Below are positions 13,864-22,205 of a stretch of DNA of 51,349 bases, one piece after another. The DNA comes from a virus. A model generated the notes under the pieces. That model ran no database searches, had not been told where the DNA came from, and was given only the letters and a program-made list of their open reading frames with translations. The DNA is taken from positions 1 to 51,349 of the IMG/VR virus record IMGVR_UViG_3300028800_000130; one strand, given 5' to 3'. Both the position numbers and the translations under genes were made by a program. Each line of letters opens with the position of its first letter. Position 1 is the stretch's first letter.

Positions 13864-15660
13864 GTGCTGAATATCGTCGGTTACGACCAAAAGACACTTC
13901 AGGATTTTCTTGCGCGGCGCCACCCCGATTACAATCGGCTGCACCCGCACTGGACTTTCTGTGAGGAGACCTACGAGGGCGGCCGCCACTGGTTTCGCGG
14001 CAACATCTTCCGCTACGTCAAGGAAGGCGACAAGGAATACGACGACCGCGTCGCCCGCGCCTACCGTTTCAACCACACCCGCGAAGTGGTTGATCTTATT
14101 CAGAAATACATCTTCAAGAGCCCCGTCGCCCGCAATTGGGACGACGCGCCCGACTACGTCAAGCAGTTCTGGCGCAAATCGACGCTCGCCAACCTGACCA
14201 TCGAACAGTTCATGAAGATGGTCTCGACCGCTTCGTCGAACTTCGGCCGCGTCTGGGTCTTCGTCGACTCGAACAAGAAGGACACCGTCCTCACCAAGGC
14301 CGACGAGCAGGAGCAGGGCGCCCGCTGCTACGCCTACATCGTCAAGCCGCAGGACATGCTCGACATCGGCTTCGAGGATGACGGCGATCTGATGTGGGCG
14401 CTGGTGCGCGAGCGCGTGCGTGACGACGCCGACCCGATCACCTCGAGCGGGATCGTCAAGTTCCGCTACCGGCTGTGGACGCGCGACGCCTGGTATCTCT
14501 TCGAGATCACCGACAACGCGGATCTGAGGCCCGACGGCACCACGGCGCCGCAGACCTCTTTCAATCAGATGCCGCCGGTCGCCAACAACATCCAGCAGCT
14601 CGAACTGCCGGGCGTTCTGCCGTTCGTTCTGGCCGCCGAGAAGGGCAGCAAGGTCGTCGTCCGGCTCGTTGATTTCGGCGAGGTCACGATCGGCCGCGTG
14701 CCGTGTTTCCCGGTCGACAACGTCATCGGCGATCACAAGTATTCCTCGCCGGCGCTCACCGCCGACATCGCCTATCTCGATCGCGCGGTCGCCAACTATC
14801 TCTCGAACCTCGACGCGATCATCCAGGATCAGACCTTCTCGCAGCTCACCATGCCGGCGCAGAACGTTCTGCCGGGCGACGACAAGTACGAAGCGATCCG
14901 CGAAATGGGGACGAAGCGGATCTTCCTCTACGACGGGGAGAGCGGCGCCGAGCCGAAATACATCAGCCCCGACGTCAAGCAGGCTGAAGTCATCGTCACG
15001 GTGGTCAATAAGATCATCAACGAGATCTACCACTCGATCGGCATGGGCGGCGAGCGCACCAAGCAGGACAATTCCGTCGGCATCGACAATTCCTCGGGCG
15101 TCGCCAAGGCTTACGACTTCGAACGGCTCAACAGCCTGCTGACCACCAAGTCGGCCTCGCTGGAGAACGCCGAGAACGCGCTGATCGGCCTGTTGGCCGC
15201 CTGGAACGGCGATCCCAAGTTCGACCCGACTGTCGATGAGGTCGACGACGACGGCGACAACGGCCTGGTCGCCTACGCCGACACTTTCGACGTTCGCTCC
15301 CTCTACGACGAGTTCACCGTCGCCGAGCGCCTGGCGCTGGTCGACGCGCCGCAGAGCGTCCGCCAGGAGCAGATGAAGCAGGTCGTCGACAAGCTCTTCC
15401 CGGCGCTTAAGGCCGATCTCAAGAAGAAGATGCAGGAGGAGATCGAGAACAACTGGCCGATCTCCGAAGCCGACAAACAGCAGATTCAGGGCGTCATTAG
15501 TGGCGACCCGAGCGCCAAATTCCCCGCCAAGCTGATCGCCACTCACACGCCGAACGGCGCCGGCGGATCGCCCAAGGGCGGGGCAGGGAAGAGCAATCCC
15601 GCCAACAAGAATCCCTCGACCGCGAAGCGCCAAGGACAGGTGACGAGCGAGACGAAGTAA
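13864..15660 (+). CDS. portal protein (DUF4055-like)
   Basis: The product has 598 residues, GTG start, with the N-terminal pattern of DUF4055-type portals: HWTFCEETYEGGRHWF, then a long region with RAYRFNHTREVVDLIQ and a middle beta region (IVKPQDMLDIGFED). The C-terminal 100 residues are acidic then Lys-rich. It forms the dodecameric entry ring at one capsid vertex, to which terminase docks. It directly follows the terminase. Its length and order fit the family. A 616-residue open frame on the opposite strand is a GC shadow. Confidence 0.88.
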   Translation: MLNIVGYDQKTLQDFLARRHPDYNRLHPHWTFCEETYEGGRHWFRGNIFRYVKEGDKEYDDRVARAYRFNHTREVVDLIQKYIFKSPVARNWDDAPDYVKQFWRKSTLANLTIEQFMKMVSTASSNFGRVWVFVDSNKKDTVLTKADEQEQGARCYAYIVKPQDMLDIGFEDDGDLMWALVRERVRDDADPITSSGIVKFRYRLWTRDAWYLFEITDNADLRPDGTTAPQTSFNQMPPVANNIQQLELPGVLPFVLAAEKGSKVVVRLVDFGEVTIGRVPCFPVDNVIGDHKYSSPALTADIAYLDRAVANYLSNLDAIIQDQTFSQLTMPAQNVLPGDDKYEAIREMGTKRIFLYDGESGAEPKYISPDVKQAEVIVTVVNKIINEIYHSIGMGGERTKQDNSVGIDNSSGVAKAYDFERLNSLLTTKSASLENAENALIGLLAAWNGDPKFDPTVDEVDDDGDNGLVAYADTFDVRSLYDEFTVAERLALVDAPQSVRQEQMKQVVDKLFPALKADLKKKMQEEIENNWPISEADKQQIQGVISGDPSAKFPAKLIATHTPNGAGGSPKGGAGKSNPANKNPSTAKRQGQVTSETK

Positions 15661-15741
15661 CGGAACAGCGCCGTCGCGCTGTCGAGCCAAGAGAACGGCT
15701 CGTGACACCAAAGGCCAAGAGAACGGCCCGAAGGACTAGAA

Positions 15742-16617
15742 ATGAAGTATCGGATCAACAAATACCTGGCCACCCCGGTTTACGACGCTGAAGACGGCAC
15801 GGGTGGCGGCGATGACGCCGCAGCCGCGAAGGCCGCCGCAGACAAGGCTGCCGCTGAAAAGGCCGCGGCTGAGAAAGCTGCGGGCGAGAAGTCGGCCGCC
15901 GAAAAGGCCGCGGCTGAGAAAGCTGCCGCCGAGGCCGGCAACAAGACGGGTCTCTCCGACGAAGCGGCCAAGCTGCTCAAGGAGAACATGGCCAAGAAGG
16001 AAGAGCTCGCCGCGCTCAAGGCGAAGCTCAAGGAATTCGACGGCATCGACGTCGCCGCGGTGAAGCAGATGCTCGCCAACAAGGCGGAGGAAGAGAAGAA
16101 GGCCGCCGAAGCCAAGGGCGACTTCGAGCGCGTCAAGACGATGATGGCTGAAGAGCACCAGAAGGCGCTCAAAACCGTCGCCGCCGAGGCCGCCGCGGTC
16201 AAGGAGGAGAACACCAAGCTCTCTTCGATGATCAACGAGCTGACCATCGGTCAGTCGTTCGCCGGCTCGGAATTCGTCACCAAGCAGCTCGTGCTGCCGA
16301 TCCCGAAGGCGCGCACGATCTACGGCTCGAACTTCGAGATCGAGGACGGCCAGGTTGTGGCCTACGACAAGCCGAAGGGCGCTCCCGAGCGCACCAAGCT
16401 GGTCGACGCCACCGGCAAGCCGCTGCCCTTCGAGTCCGCGATCGAGCGGATCGTCAAAGCCGACCCGGATCACGCCAGTCTGCTGAAGTCGACGCTCGCC
16501 GCCGGCGCGCGTTCGAAGACCAACGGCAATCTGCGCGGCGACGAGAACCCGGCCGCCAAGGGCCTCACCGGCCAAGCTCGCATCAAGGCGATCTTGGACG
16601 CTCAAGGCAAAAAGTGA
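15742..16617 (+). CDS. scaffold-like protein with Ala/Lys/Glu helix
   Basis: The product has 291 residues. The N-terminus has a short beta stretch (MKYRINKYLATPVYDAED), followed by a highly repetitive KAAAEKAA-type helix (about residues 25-70) and a long charged helix to residue 165. A beta-rich domain with FEIEDGQVVAYDKPKG and a C-terminal tail (GLTGQARIKAILDAQGKK) follow. The position between portal and major capsid, and this composition, are typical of scaffolding proteins (DUF6651-type in several phages). An AAGGA lies before the ATG. Confidence 0.75.
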   Translation: MKYRINKYLATPVYDAEDGTGGGDDAAAAKAAADKAAAEKAAAEKAAGEKSAAEKAAAEKAAAEAGNKTGLSDEAAKLLKENMAKKEELAALKAKLKEFDGIDVAAVKQMLANKAEEEKKAAEAKGDFERVKTMMAEEHQKALKTVAAEAAAVKEENTKLSSMINELTIGQSFAGSEFVTKQLVLPIPKARTIYGSNFEIEDGQVVAYDKPKGAPERTKLVDATGKPLPFESAIERIVKADPDHASLLKSTLAAGARSKTNGNLRGDENPAAKGLTGQARIKAILDAQGKK

Positions 16618-16621
16618 TCTG

Positions 16622-16659
16622 AAATACCGAAACGGCAAGAATTCGCGGTTTCGGTATTT
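16622..16659 (+). terminator. 12-bp hairpin after the scaffold gene
   Basis: AAATACCGAAAC pairs perfectly with GTTTCGGTATTT, with a 14-base loop. The right arm ends in TATTTGACA and merges into the -35 of the capsid promoter, so termination and new initiation abut. Confidence 0.55.
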
Positions 16660-16707
16660 GACAAACCGGCTTCTCGCGGTATCATATGGTCAATCAGTTT
16701 TGACTTG
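16658..16707 (+). promoter_or_regulatory. strong promoter plus operator for the major capsid gene
   Basis: TTGACA (16658-16663), a 16-base spacer and TATCAT (16680-16685) form a near-consensus promoter. Operator AATCAGTTTTGACTTG (16692-16707, core TCAGTTTTGA 16694-16703) sits at the expected start point, so a bound regulator would block initiation. Confidence 0.7.
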
Positions 16708-16759
16708 TCTCGGTTGAGACGAAAAACCAGCTTCCGCGAGAAGCTATTTGGAGTGAAAA

Positions 16760-17662
16760 ATGCCTCTTCTGGTTGCTGAAGCCGCCAAGCTCTCGCTCGA
16801 ACAGCTCGAGCGCGGCGTCATCGAGGAGATCATCGACAAGGACGAAATGTTCGCGATGGTGCCCTTCATGTACGTCGAGGGCAAGGCTTACGTCTACAAT
16901 CGCGAGAATACGCTGACCGAGGCCGACTTCCTGTCGCCTTACGATCCGGTCAACGAAGGCGGCGCGACCTTCACCGAGGTCACGACCACGCTGAAGATCA
17001 TGGCCGGCGACGTCGACATGGACAAGTTCCTGTTGGCGACCCAGAGCGACCACAACTCGCAGCTCGCCATTCAGCTCGCCTCCAAGGCCAAGGGTCTCGG
17101 CCGCGCTTTCCGGCGCGCGCTGGTTCAGGGTTCCTCGAGCGTGAACGCCAAGTCGTTCGACGGCGTGGCTTCGCTCTGCGACAATTCGCAGGTGATTCTG
17201 GCCGACACCAACGGCGCCGCGCTGACGCTGGCGATGCTCGACGAGCTCAAGGAGCTGGTCAAGCTCGGCGCCGACGCGCTGGTCATGCGCCGCTCCACCT
17301 GGCGCGCGATTCGCGCTCTGCTGCGCTCGTTCAACGGCAACCACGCCGAAACGGTCATGATCGAGAACTTCGGTCAGCCGATCCACGCGTATGACGGCAC
17401 CCCCGTCCTGCTGAACGACTACATCCCGAACAACGAGACTTGCGGCTCCAACAACGCCACGACCTCGATCTACGCCATTCGCTTCAACGAGGCGGACGGT
17501 TTCCATGCGATCTACGGCGGCCCGTCCGCCGGCATTCAGGTCGAGAACATCGGCACGATTCAGAACAAGGACGCCGTTCGCTACCGCATGAAGTGGTACG
17601 TCGGCACCGCGCTGAAGAGCACGCTGTCTCTGGCTCGCTTGGCCGGCATCACCAACGTTTAA
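16760..17662 (+). CDS. major capsid protein, HK97-like
   Basis: The product has 300 residues, initiated by ATG behind TTTGGAG. The N-terminus (MPLLVAEAAKLSLEQLERGV) is helical. The N-arm and E-loop-like regions are followed by a long spine-helix segment (SDHNSQLAIQLASKAKG) and the A-domain with GADALVMRRSTWRAIRALL and a final beta-strand region. This layout is that of gp5-like HK97-fold capsids in phages with similarly sized proteins. It is flanked by its own promoter and a terminator, consistent with high expression. No pro-domain for cleavage is obvious. Confidence 0.85.
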   Translation: MPLLVAEAAKLSLEQLERGVIEEIIDKDEMFAMVPFMYVEGKAYVYNRENTLTEADFLSPYDPVNEGGATFTEVTTTLKIMAGDVDMDKFLLATQSDHNSQLAIQLASKAKGLGRAFRRALVQGSSSVNAKSFDGVASLCDNSQVILADTNGAALTLAMLDELKELVKLGADALVMRRSTWRAIRALLRSFNGNHAETVMIENFGQPIHAYDGTPVLLNDYIPNNETCGSNNATTSIYAIRFNEADGFHAIYGGPSAGIQVENIGTIQNKDAVRYRMKWYVGTALKSTLSLARLAGITNV

Positions 17663-17673
17663 TCTTGGCTTAC

Positions 17674-17690
17674 AGTCAGGATTGATCTAT
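17674..17690 (+). promoter_or_regulatory. operator-like palindrome after the capsid gene
   Basis: CAGTCAGGATTGATCTA with core TCAGGATTGA (17676-17685) sits just before a strong terminator hairpin, unusual among the set. Confidence 0.55.
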
Positions 17691-17694
17691 CTTC

Positions 17695-17717
17695 GGGCGG
17701 GAGCAATCCCGCCCTTT
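17695..17717 (+). terminator. rho-independent terminator after the capsid gene
   Basis: GGGCGGG and CCCGCCC form a 7-bp GC stem around AGCAAT, followed by TTT. It probably attenuates transcription from the strong capsid promoter into the following genes. Confidence 0.7.
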
Positions 17718-17754
17718 GTCGTATGGGCCGAGAGAAATCAACTTGGAGAATTCA

Positions 17755-18369
17755 GTGTCTAATCTTCGTCGCGCCGGTCTCAGTGACCTTGGCCAGACTA
17801 GGGAACCGGCGGTCGTGACCGGCCAGCCGCGGGTTCATCGCCCGCCGATCCCGGTTCCGGATGTTCGCGATGGCCGCGGCTCTCGACGTGTTCGCATCAT
17901 GCAGAAGGGATGGGAGACCTTCACCGGCAATTTCGGCGGCGTCGACTTTATCGACGGCGTGACGACCGATCTGATCTCGGAAGCGTTCGCCGACCGCGTC
18001 TGCACCCAGATTCGCGCGGTGGACGCCGACACCGGCGCCTCTATCGGCCCGCAACAGCGAATGATCGACGCCAAGACGGTCAAGATGCCGGTCGCCGAGC
18101 GTCTCAAGCCAGCTCCGACCACCAAGGAAGAGCAGCTCGAGGCTGACGCGGCCGCGGTCGAACAGGCGGCTGAGACGCAGACGAAGCAGGAGCGGGTGGT
18201 CTACACCTATGACCAGCTCGCCAAGATCGTCGATCGCAAGGGCATTCAGGGCCTTCGCGACATCGCCGCGCCCTATGGCGTGCGAGCTCGCGCCATCCCG
18301 GATCTGATCACCAACATCCTCAACGCGCAGGCCGAAGCTCAAGGTCTCGGCCCGGTCGTCAAGGCGTAA
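17755..18369 (+). CDS. head protein of unknown function with SAP-like C-terminus
   Basis: The product has 204 residues. The GTG at 17755 has GGAG seven bases upstream, better than the TTG at 17716 which lies in the terminator. The N-terminus is Arg/Pro-rich and flexible, the middle has a beta-type segment (GWETFTGNFGGVDFIDG), and the C-terminal 45 residues (YTYDQLAKIVDRKGIQGLRD...ALPDL-type) resemble a SAP/HeH two-helix DNA-binding fold. It may be a minor head or DNA-packing protein. No firm family match. Confidence 0.65.
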   Translation: MSNLRRAGLSDLGQTREPAVVTGQPRVHRPPIPVPDVRDGRGSRRVRIMQKGWETFTGNFGGVDFIDGVTTDLISEAFADRVCTQIRAVDADTGASIGPQQRMIDAKTVKMPVAERLKPAPTTKEEQLEADAAAVEQAAETQTKQERVVYTYDQLAKIVDRKGIQGLRDIAAPYGVRARAIPDLITNILNAQAEAQGLGPVVKA

Positions 18370-18375
18370 TCTGCC

Positions 18376-19245
18376 ATGAACCAATTCCCCGCCGGCACTG
18401 ACGTCACCGTCACGATTCCCTTCGTCGATCGGAACGGCGCCGCATTGCCGGCGGCGGGAATGGCCCTTTCCTATACGGTGCTCGACGAGCTGGAGAACGT
18501 CGTTCAGACGTCGACCGATCTGCCGGCGCCGCAGACCTCGGACACCGGCGTCACGGTCACGATCCCGCGGACCGCCAATCAGCTCGCCGGGCCGGCGCCG
18601 AACATCAGCGACGGCGTGGCGACCGGCAATCCGATCATCACGGTCGACGGCCTGCGCGAAATTCAGCTCACGATGACGACCGCCGCCGGCCAGTTCGTCA
18701 CCAAGATCCAATATCTGCTGAAGGCGTCCGACGCGGCGCTGGTGCTGCTACAGAACAGCTTCCAGACCTACAATCTGTCGCTGCTGACGGCTTCGCGGCT
18801 GGTCAATCTTCAGTCCTGGCCGGACGCAGCCGAGGGCGATCGCATCAACGCGTTGATCCAAGCTTGGCTGCGCATGACCAAGCTCGGCTATTTCGTGCGC
18901 TGGCCGCGCGATCCCGACGCCCAGAACTACCTGAATTGGTTTGACAGCCGCAACGAAATCATCATCCCGCGTCTGTGGACGGTGATGACCACGCAGCGCT
19001 GGTACAACTATTACCCCGAGAACTTCCGCCAGGCTATGCGCGACGCGCAGGTGCTCGATGCGGATTTCCTGCTGACCAACGACGTCTATCAGCAGCGCCG
19101 CGACGCCGGCATCATTCGCGAGCGGGTCGGCGAATCCGACATTCAATTCCGCAACGTCAAGCCGCTCAATCTGGGACTGTCGAAGGCGGCTCTCGCGCGC
19201 CTGCAAGGCTACGTCGACACCAAATACACCATCACCCGGAGCTGA
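18376..19245 (+). CDS. head-tail connector candidate with N-terminal Ig-like domain
   Basis: The product has 289 residues. The first 115 residues are beta-rich and Ig-like (AGTDVTVTIPFVDRNGAAL; TVTIPRTANQLAG), ending in a beta-strand run. The rest is helical with WPDAAEGDRINALIQAWLRM and a Trp-rich stretch (RWPRDPDAQNYLNWF). Its place between capsid and tail-joining genes makes an adaptor or connector role likely. No specific family is recognised. Confidence 0.55.
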   Translation: MNQFPAGTDVTVTIPFVDRNGAALPAAGMALSYTVLDELENVVQTSTDLPAPQTSDTGVTVTIPRTANQLAGPAPNISDGVATGNPIITVDGLREIQLTMTTAAGQFVTKIQYLLKASDAALVLLQNSFQTYNLSLLTASRLVNLQSWPDAAEGDRINALIQAWLRMTKLGYFVRWPRDPDAQNYLNWFDSRNEIIIPRLWTVMTTQRWYNYYPENFRQAMRDAQVLDADFLLTNDVYQQRRDAGIIRERVGESDIQFRNVKPLNLGLSKAALARLQGYVDTKYTITRS

Positions 19246-19247
19246 TC

Positions 19248-19595
19248 GTGTTCGTCCCCAACACGACCGGCATCCTGACCCTCTTCATCGGTCACGACAA
19301 ATACGGGCAGGAGGTTTACGCCGCCTCCGGCGTCAAGGCGGCTTGCGGGATCGTCAAGCTGGAACCAATCGTTCAGAAGACGCCCATTCGCTCGACCGGT
19401 TCAGCGTCTCGCGGCGAGGCTGACGAACTCGTCGAGCCGGCGATGATCCTCTTCCCCGCCAATTCACCGATCAACGTGCTGTCAAAATTCCAGATCCTCG
19501 GCGCGACGCTGCGCTGCATTTCCGTGCAGCCGCGGATCAACATCGGCGGCGAGGTCGATCACCTGGAATGCACCTTCGAAGCGGGGTCGAGCTGA
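19248..19595 (+). CDS. head-tail joining (stopper-like) protein
   Basis: The product has 115 residues, GTG start two bases after the preceding stop. It is a beta-rich protein with the pattern FVPNTTGILTLFIGHDK and a C-terminal beta run (GGEVDHLECTFEAG). It lies before an HK97 gp10-like gene and overlaps it. Size and order fit the stopper or head-completion class. A longer upstream frame is a shadow. Confidence 0.6.
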   Translation: MFVPNTTGILTLFIGHDKYGQEVYAASGVKAACGIVKLEPIVQKTPIRSTGSASRGEADELVEPAMILFPANSPINVLSKFQILGATLRCISVQPRINIGGEVDHLECTFEAGSS

Positions 19596-20044
19596 TGGGC
19601 ATGAAGCTCTATGGCGCCGATGATCTGCGCGCCTCGCTGCGCAACATCGCCACGAAGGTCCCGGAGAACGGCCGCAAGGTCATGCACCGCGCCGCCGACA
19701 AGATCGTCGAGCGGGCGCAGCTCTTCTGTCCGGTCGACCTCGGCAATCTCGAGGAGTCGATCCACAAAGAGGTCAAATACGAGCAGCGCGGCCGCTTGGC
19801 GATCGACATCGTCGCCGGCGGCCTGGTCGGCGGCGTCGATGTGGACGCCTACGCCTCGGAAATCGACGAGAACTATGAGTCGATGCGCCCCGGACCGGGG
19901 ACGATCGCCAAGCGCGACGCCAATCCTGGCGTCTACGTCGGCGAGCATTTCATTGACCGCGCGGTCGAAGAGCAGGCGCCCAAGCTCGAGGCGGCTCTGA
20001 TCGAGGTCACGGCGCAAACGATGGCGGAGGAGGGTGGAGAATGA
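19595..20044 (+). CDS. HK97 gp10-like tail-completion protein
   Basis: The product has 149 residues. It begins with GADDLRASLRNIATKVPENG, followed by a helix (MHRAADKIVERAQLFCPVD) and the DLGNLEESIH segment typical of gp10-family head-tail joining proteins. The C-terminus is helical. It overlaps neighbours at TGATG and ATGA. It probably joins the head-tail connector or assembles on the tail end. Identity is good. Confidence 0.75.
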   Translation: MGMKLYGADDLRASLRNIATKVPENGRKVMHRAADKIVERAQLFCPVDLGNLEESIHKEVKYEQRGRLAIDIVAGGLVGGVDVDAYASEIDENYESMRPGPGTIAKRDANPGVYVGEHFIDRAVEEQAPKLEAALIEVTAQTMAEEGGE

Positions 20045-20448
20045 ACCTCGACTGCATCGCCGAGGTTCTGATCGAAGCCAATCTGGCGACGGCGCTCGGC
20101 ACCGACATCTTCGAGCATCATATTCCAGAGACGTGTTCGCAGGGTATTCTGCTGAAGATGCCGATGGATGGCATCCCGGTGAACCACTACATCCCCGGCT
20201 TCTTCAAGGGGCGATTTCAGGCGATCCTGCGCTCCAAGGATCACGCCTATGGCGACGCCAATTCGTTGCTGATCAACAAGGCGCTGACCTTCTACCAGCG
20301 CGTCTTCACCGATTCGACCTCGGGCGCGACACTGATGCGCGTCCTTCAGTGCTTCCCTTCGACCTTGCCAATCGTCTACCCGCGCTCGGCTGGCAACGAG
20401 TACGAATGGGCGTGCAACTTCGTCATTCATTACATCATGTCGAGTTAA
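20041..20448 (+). CDS. tail terminator-like protein
   Basis: The product has 135 residues with a central beta-rich core (PVNHYIPGFFKGRFQAILRS). Its order (after gp10-like, before major tail protein) and size match tail terminators, which cap tail-tube growth and bind the head. The family similarity is weak. An operator and a promoter follow the stop closely. Confidence 0.6.
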   Translation: MNLDCIAEVLIEANLATALGTDIFEHHIPETCSQGILLKMPMDGIPVNHYIPGFFKGRFQAILRSKDHAYGDANSLLINKALTFYQRVFTDSTSGATLMRVLQCFPSTLPIVYPRSAGNEYEWACNFVIHYIMSS

Positions 20449-20504
20449 ATCAGTTTTGACTTCTTTGGCCCCTTACGGCATAATCGAGGCTAAGTCAGTT
20501 CTGA
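20448..20504 (+). promoter_or_regulatory. promoter with two operators before the major tail gene
   Basis: The first palindrome (core TCAGTTTTGA, 20450-20459) contains TTGACT (20456-20461). After a 17-base spacer comes CATAAT (20479-20484). The second palindrome (core TCAGTTCTGA, 20495-20504) lies at the expected start point. Two sites thus bracket one promoter. Confidence 0.65.
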
Positions 20505-20531
20505 CTGCACAATTCGAAGGAAAGCATCACC

Positions 20532-21386
20532 GTGTCCAACACGAACAACGTCAAGCTCGGCGTGTGCCGGATCTTTTTCGGCGGTCAGGATCTTGGCTTC
20601 ACTCAGGGCGGCGTCGACGTCGAAGTGAAGACCGACACCCATCAGGTGATGGTCGACCAATACGGCAAGTCCGTCATCAACGAGATCATCCTGGGCCGCA
20701 CCGTCTCGGTGAAGGTCCCGCTCGCCGAGACGACCCTCGACAACCTGGTCCAGATCATGCCGGGCGCCTCGATCGTCGAGACCGGCGGCGTCAAGGCTTC
20801 GGGCACCGTCACCTTCACCGCGGCCGCGACTGCGGGCGACAAGGTCACGATCAACGGCGTCGACTTCACCGCGGCGGCCGTGCCGGCCGGCGCCAATCAG
20901 TTCGCCCTCGGCACTTCGGCGCCGACTGCTGCGGCCGCGCTCGCCGCGGCTGTCAATGCGATCGACGACCCGAACGTTCCGGTTGTGGCCACCGCCGCCG
21001 CTGGCGTCGTTACGCTGACCGCGAACGACTACGACAGCTCGTTCTACTCCTACAACGCGGTCACGCTCGCCAAGACGGGCACCTCGGCCACTGTCTCGGG
21101 CGCTAACCTGTCCGGCGGCGTCATCGCCAGCAAGGCCAAGGTCGTCGTCCCGACCGGCGTCGGCACCTCGCTGCTCGCGATCGCCAAGCCGCTCGTCCTG
21201 CATCCGCAGGTCAACGCCGACACCAACCGCAGCGAGGACTTCGTCATTCCGCTGGCGGCGACCGCCGGCGGCCTGAAGTTCGCCTACCAGCTCGACAAGG
21301 AACGCATCTACGATGTGTCCTTCATGGGCTACCCGGATCCGATCACCGGCGACCTGTTCATCGTGGGAGACGAGACGGCCTCTTAA
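20532..21386 (+). CDS. major tail (tube) protein
   Basis: The product has 284 residues, GTG start. The N-terminus (KLGVCRIFFGGQDLGFTQ; DVEVKTDTHQVMVDQYGKS) is typical of tube proteins of the lambda V or phi-type fold. A beta-rich insertion of about 120 residues (KVTINGVDFTAAAV, ANDYDSSFYSYNAVTL) follows, perhaps surface-exposed, and the tail-tube fold resumes with KPLVLHPQVNADTNRSEDF. It stacks into the tail tube. Its own promoter fits a high-copy product. Confidence 0.78.
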   Translation: MSNTNNVKLGVCRIFFGGQDLGFTQGGVDVEVKTDTHQVMVDQYGKSVINEIILGRTVSVKVPLAETTLDNLVQIMPGASIVETGGVKASGTVTFTAAATAGDKVTINGVDFTAAAVPAGANQFALGTSAPTAAAALAAAVNAIDDPNVPVVATAAAGVVTLTANDYDSSFYSYNAVTLAKTGTSATVSGANLSGGVIASKAKVVVPTGVGTSLLAIAKPLVLHPQVNADTNRSEDFVIPLAATAGGLKFAYQLDKERIYDVSFMGYPDPITGDLFIVGDETAS

Positions 21387-21410
21387 TCTCTTGTCTTTGG
21401 ACGGAGAATA

Positions 21411-21427
21411 AGTCAATATTGACTGGC
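21411..21427 (+). promoter_or_regulatory. operator-like palindrome before the tail chaperone genes
   Basis: AGTCAATATTGACT is a perfect 14-bp palindrome, core 21413-21422. GAGAATA immediately precedes it and could be a -10. Confidence 0.6.
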
Positions 21428-21473
21428 GCGGTCTCGGCTGCGCCAGTTTCGTTTTGAAGGACAGACGACACCT

Positions 21474-21899
21474 ATGGCTACCAAAGGCACGAAGTATCTC
21501 GACCTGGACGAGGTCGATAGCGAGACCCCGGAATTCGTCATCAAGCTCGGCGGCAAGGAGCATCAGCTCACCCCGATCTCGCTGCGGGATTGGATCGCCA
21601 ACACCAAGATGATGCAGAACATTCGTGGCGCCGACGGCGACATTGAGGCCGAGGCCGACATCATCATCGGCATGATCACGCGGTCGTTCAAGACGCTCGA
21701 ACCCGAGATCCTGAAGACGATGCCGCTCTTCAAGCTCAACAAGATCCTCGCGTTCGCGCGCGCCAACAACGGCGAAGACGACGCCGACAAGGAGGTCGCG
21801 GCGGAAGCCGAGGCGAACCCTACGGCCGCGCCGGCGGCCGAAGCTCTGCCGGCGACGTCGTCTCCGCAATCGACTTCGGCTTCCTCTTCTGCCGCGTGA
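21474..21899 (+). CDS. tail assembly chaperone (gpG-like)
   Basis: The product has 141 residues. The N-terminal 100 residues contain EFVIKLGGKEHQLTPISL and helices ending in FARANNGEDD; the rest is an Ala/Ser/Pro-rich tail (AAPAAEALPATSSPQSTSA). Tail assembly chaperones bind the tape measure and major tail protein. The position immediately before the tape measure gene fits. The stop overlaps the following gene (GTGA). The -1 reading frame near its end may be used for a fusion with that gene. Confidence 0.7.
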   Translation: MATKGTKYLDLDEVDSETPEFVIKLGGKEHQLTPISLRDWIANTKMMQNIRGADGDIEAEADIIIGMITRSFKTLEPEILKTMPLFKLNKILAFARANNGEDDADKEVAAEAEANPTAAPAAEALPATSSPQSTSASSSAA

Positions 21900-22201
21900 T
21901 GCGGTTCTACGGAATGTCGGACCAGGCGCTCTTCGAAATGCCGGCCCGACGTTTCTGGCTCCTGCATCGCAGCATCGACCGCATCGCCGCGGAAGAGACG
22001 GTTAGGTCCGCGCAAGTCGCGGCGGCCGCGCAGAACGGCGAGAGTTTCACCCAATTCGTCGCGGATCTCCGCACGCAAATGGGGGACGTGGTGAAAATCG
22101 ATCGAGCGGCCAAGGCCATGACCGCGGAACTCGATCGACAGGGTTTGGCGACGCTGAAGGCACTGAAGCCGGTGGGGTCGTCGGTGTCGATGGAAGTGTA
22201 G
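21896..22201 (+). CDS. second tail assembly chaperone (gpT-like)
   Basis: The product has 101 residues from GTG 21896, or 100 from ATG 21899. The sequence (MRFYGMSDQALFEMPARRFW) is helical and has the layout of chaperone gpT-like partners made by frameshift in many phages. The frame is -1 relative to the gpG-like gene and remains open upstream with a good-looking peptide (SAIDFGFLFCRV). It may therefore be made as an extension of gpG. It is followed by the tape measure gene five bases later. Confidence 0.6.
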   Translation: MMRFYGMSDQALFEMPARRFWLLHRSIDRIAAEETVRSAQVAAAAQNGESFTQFVADLRTQMGDVVKIDRAAKAMTAELDRQGLATLKALKPVGSSVSMEV

Positions 22202-22205
22202 GGAA

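Noticed and set aside
13861-15711. Long reverse-strand frame of 616 residues opposite the portal gene
   Set aside because: Frame is a GC-rich shadow with Arg/Asp/Val-rich composition, no family motif, and the forward portal frame has clear protein features.
20490-21869. Reverse-strand frame of 459 residues opposite the major tail gene
   Set aside because: Composition is typical of an antisense shadow; major tail and chaperone frames on the plus strand fit the gene order.
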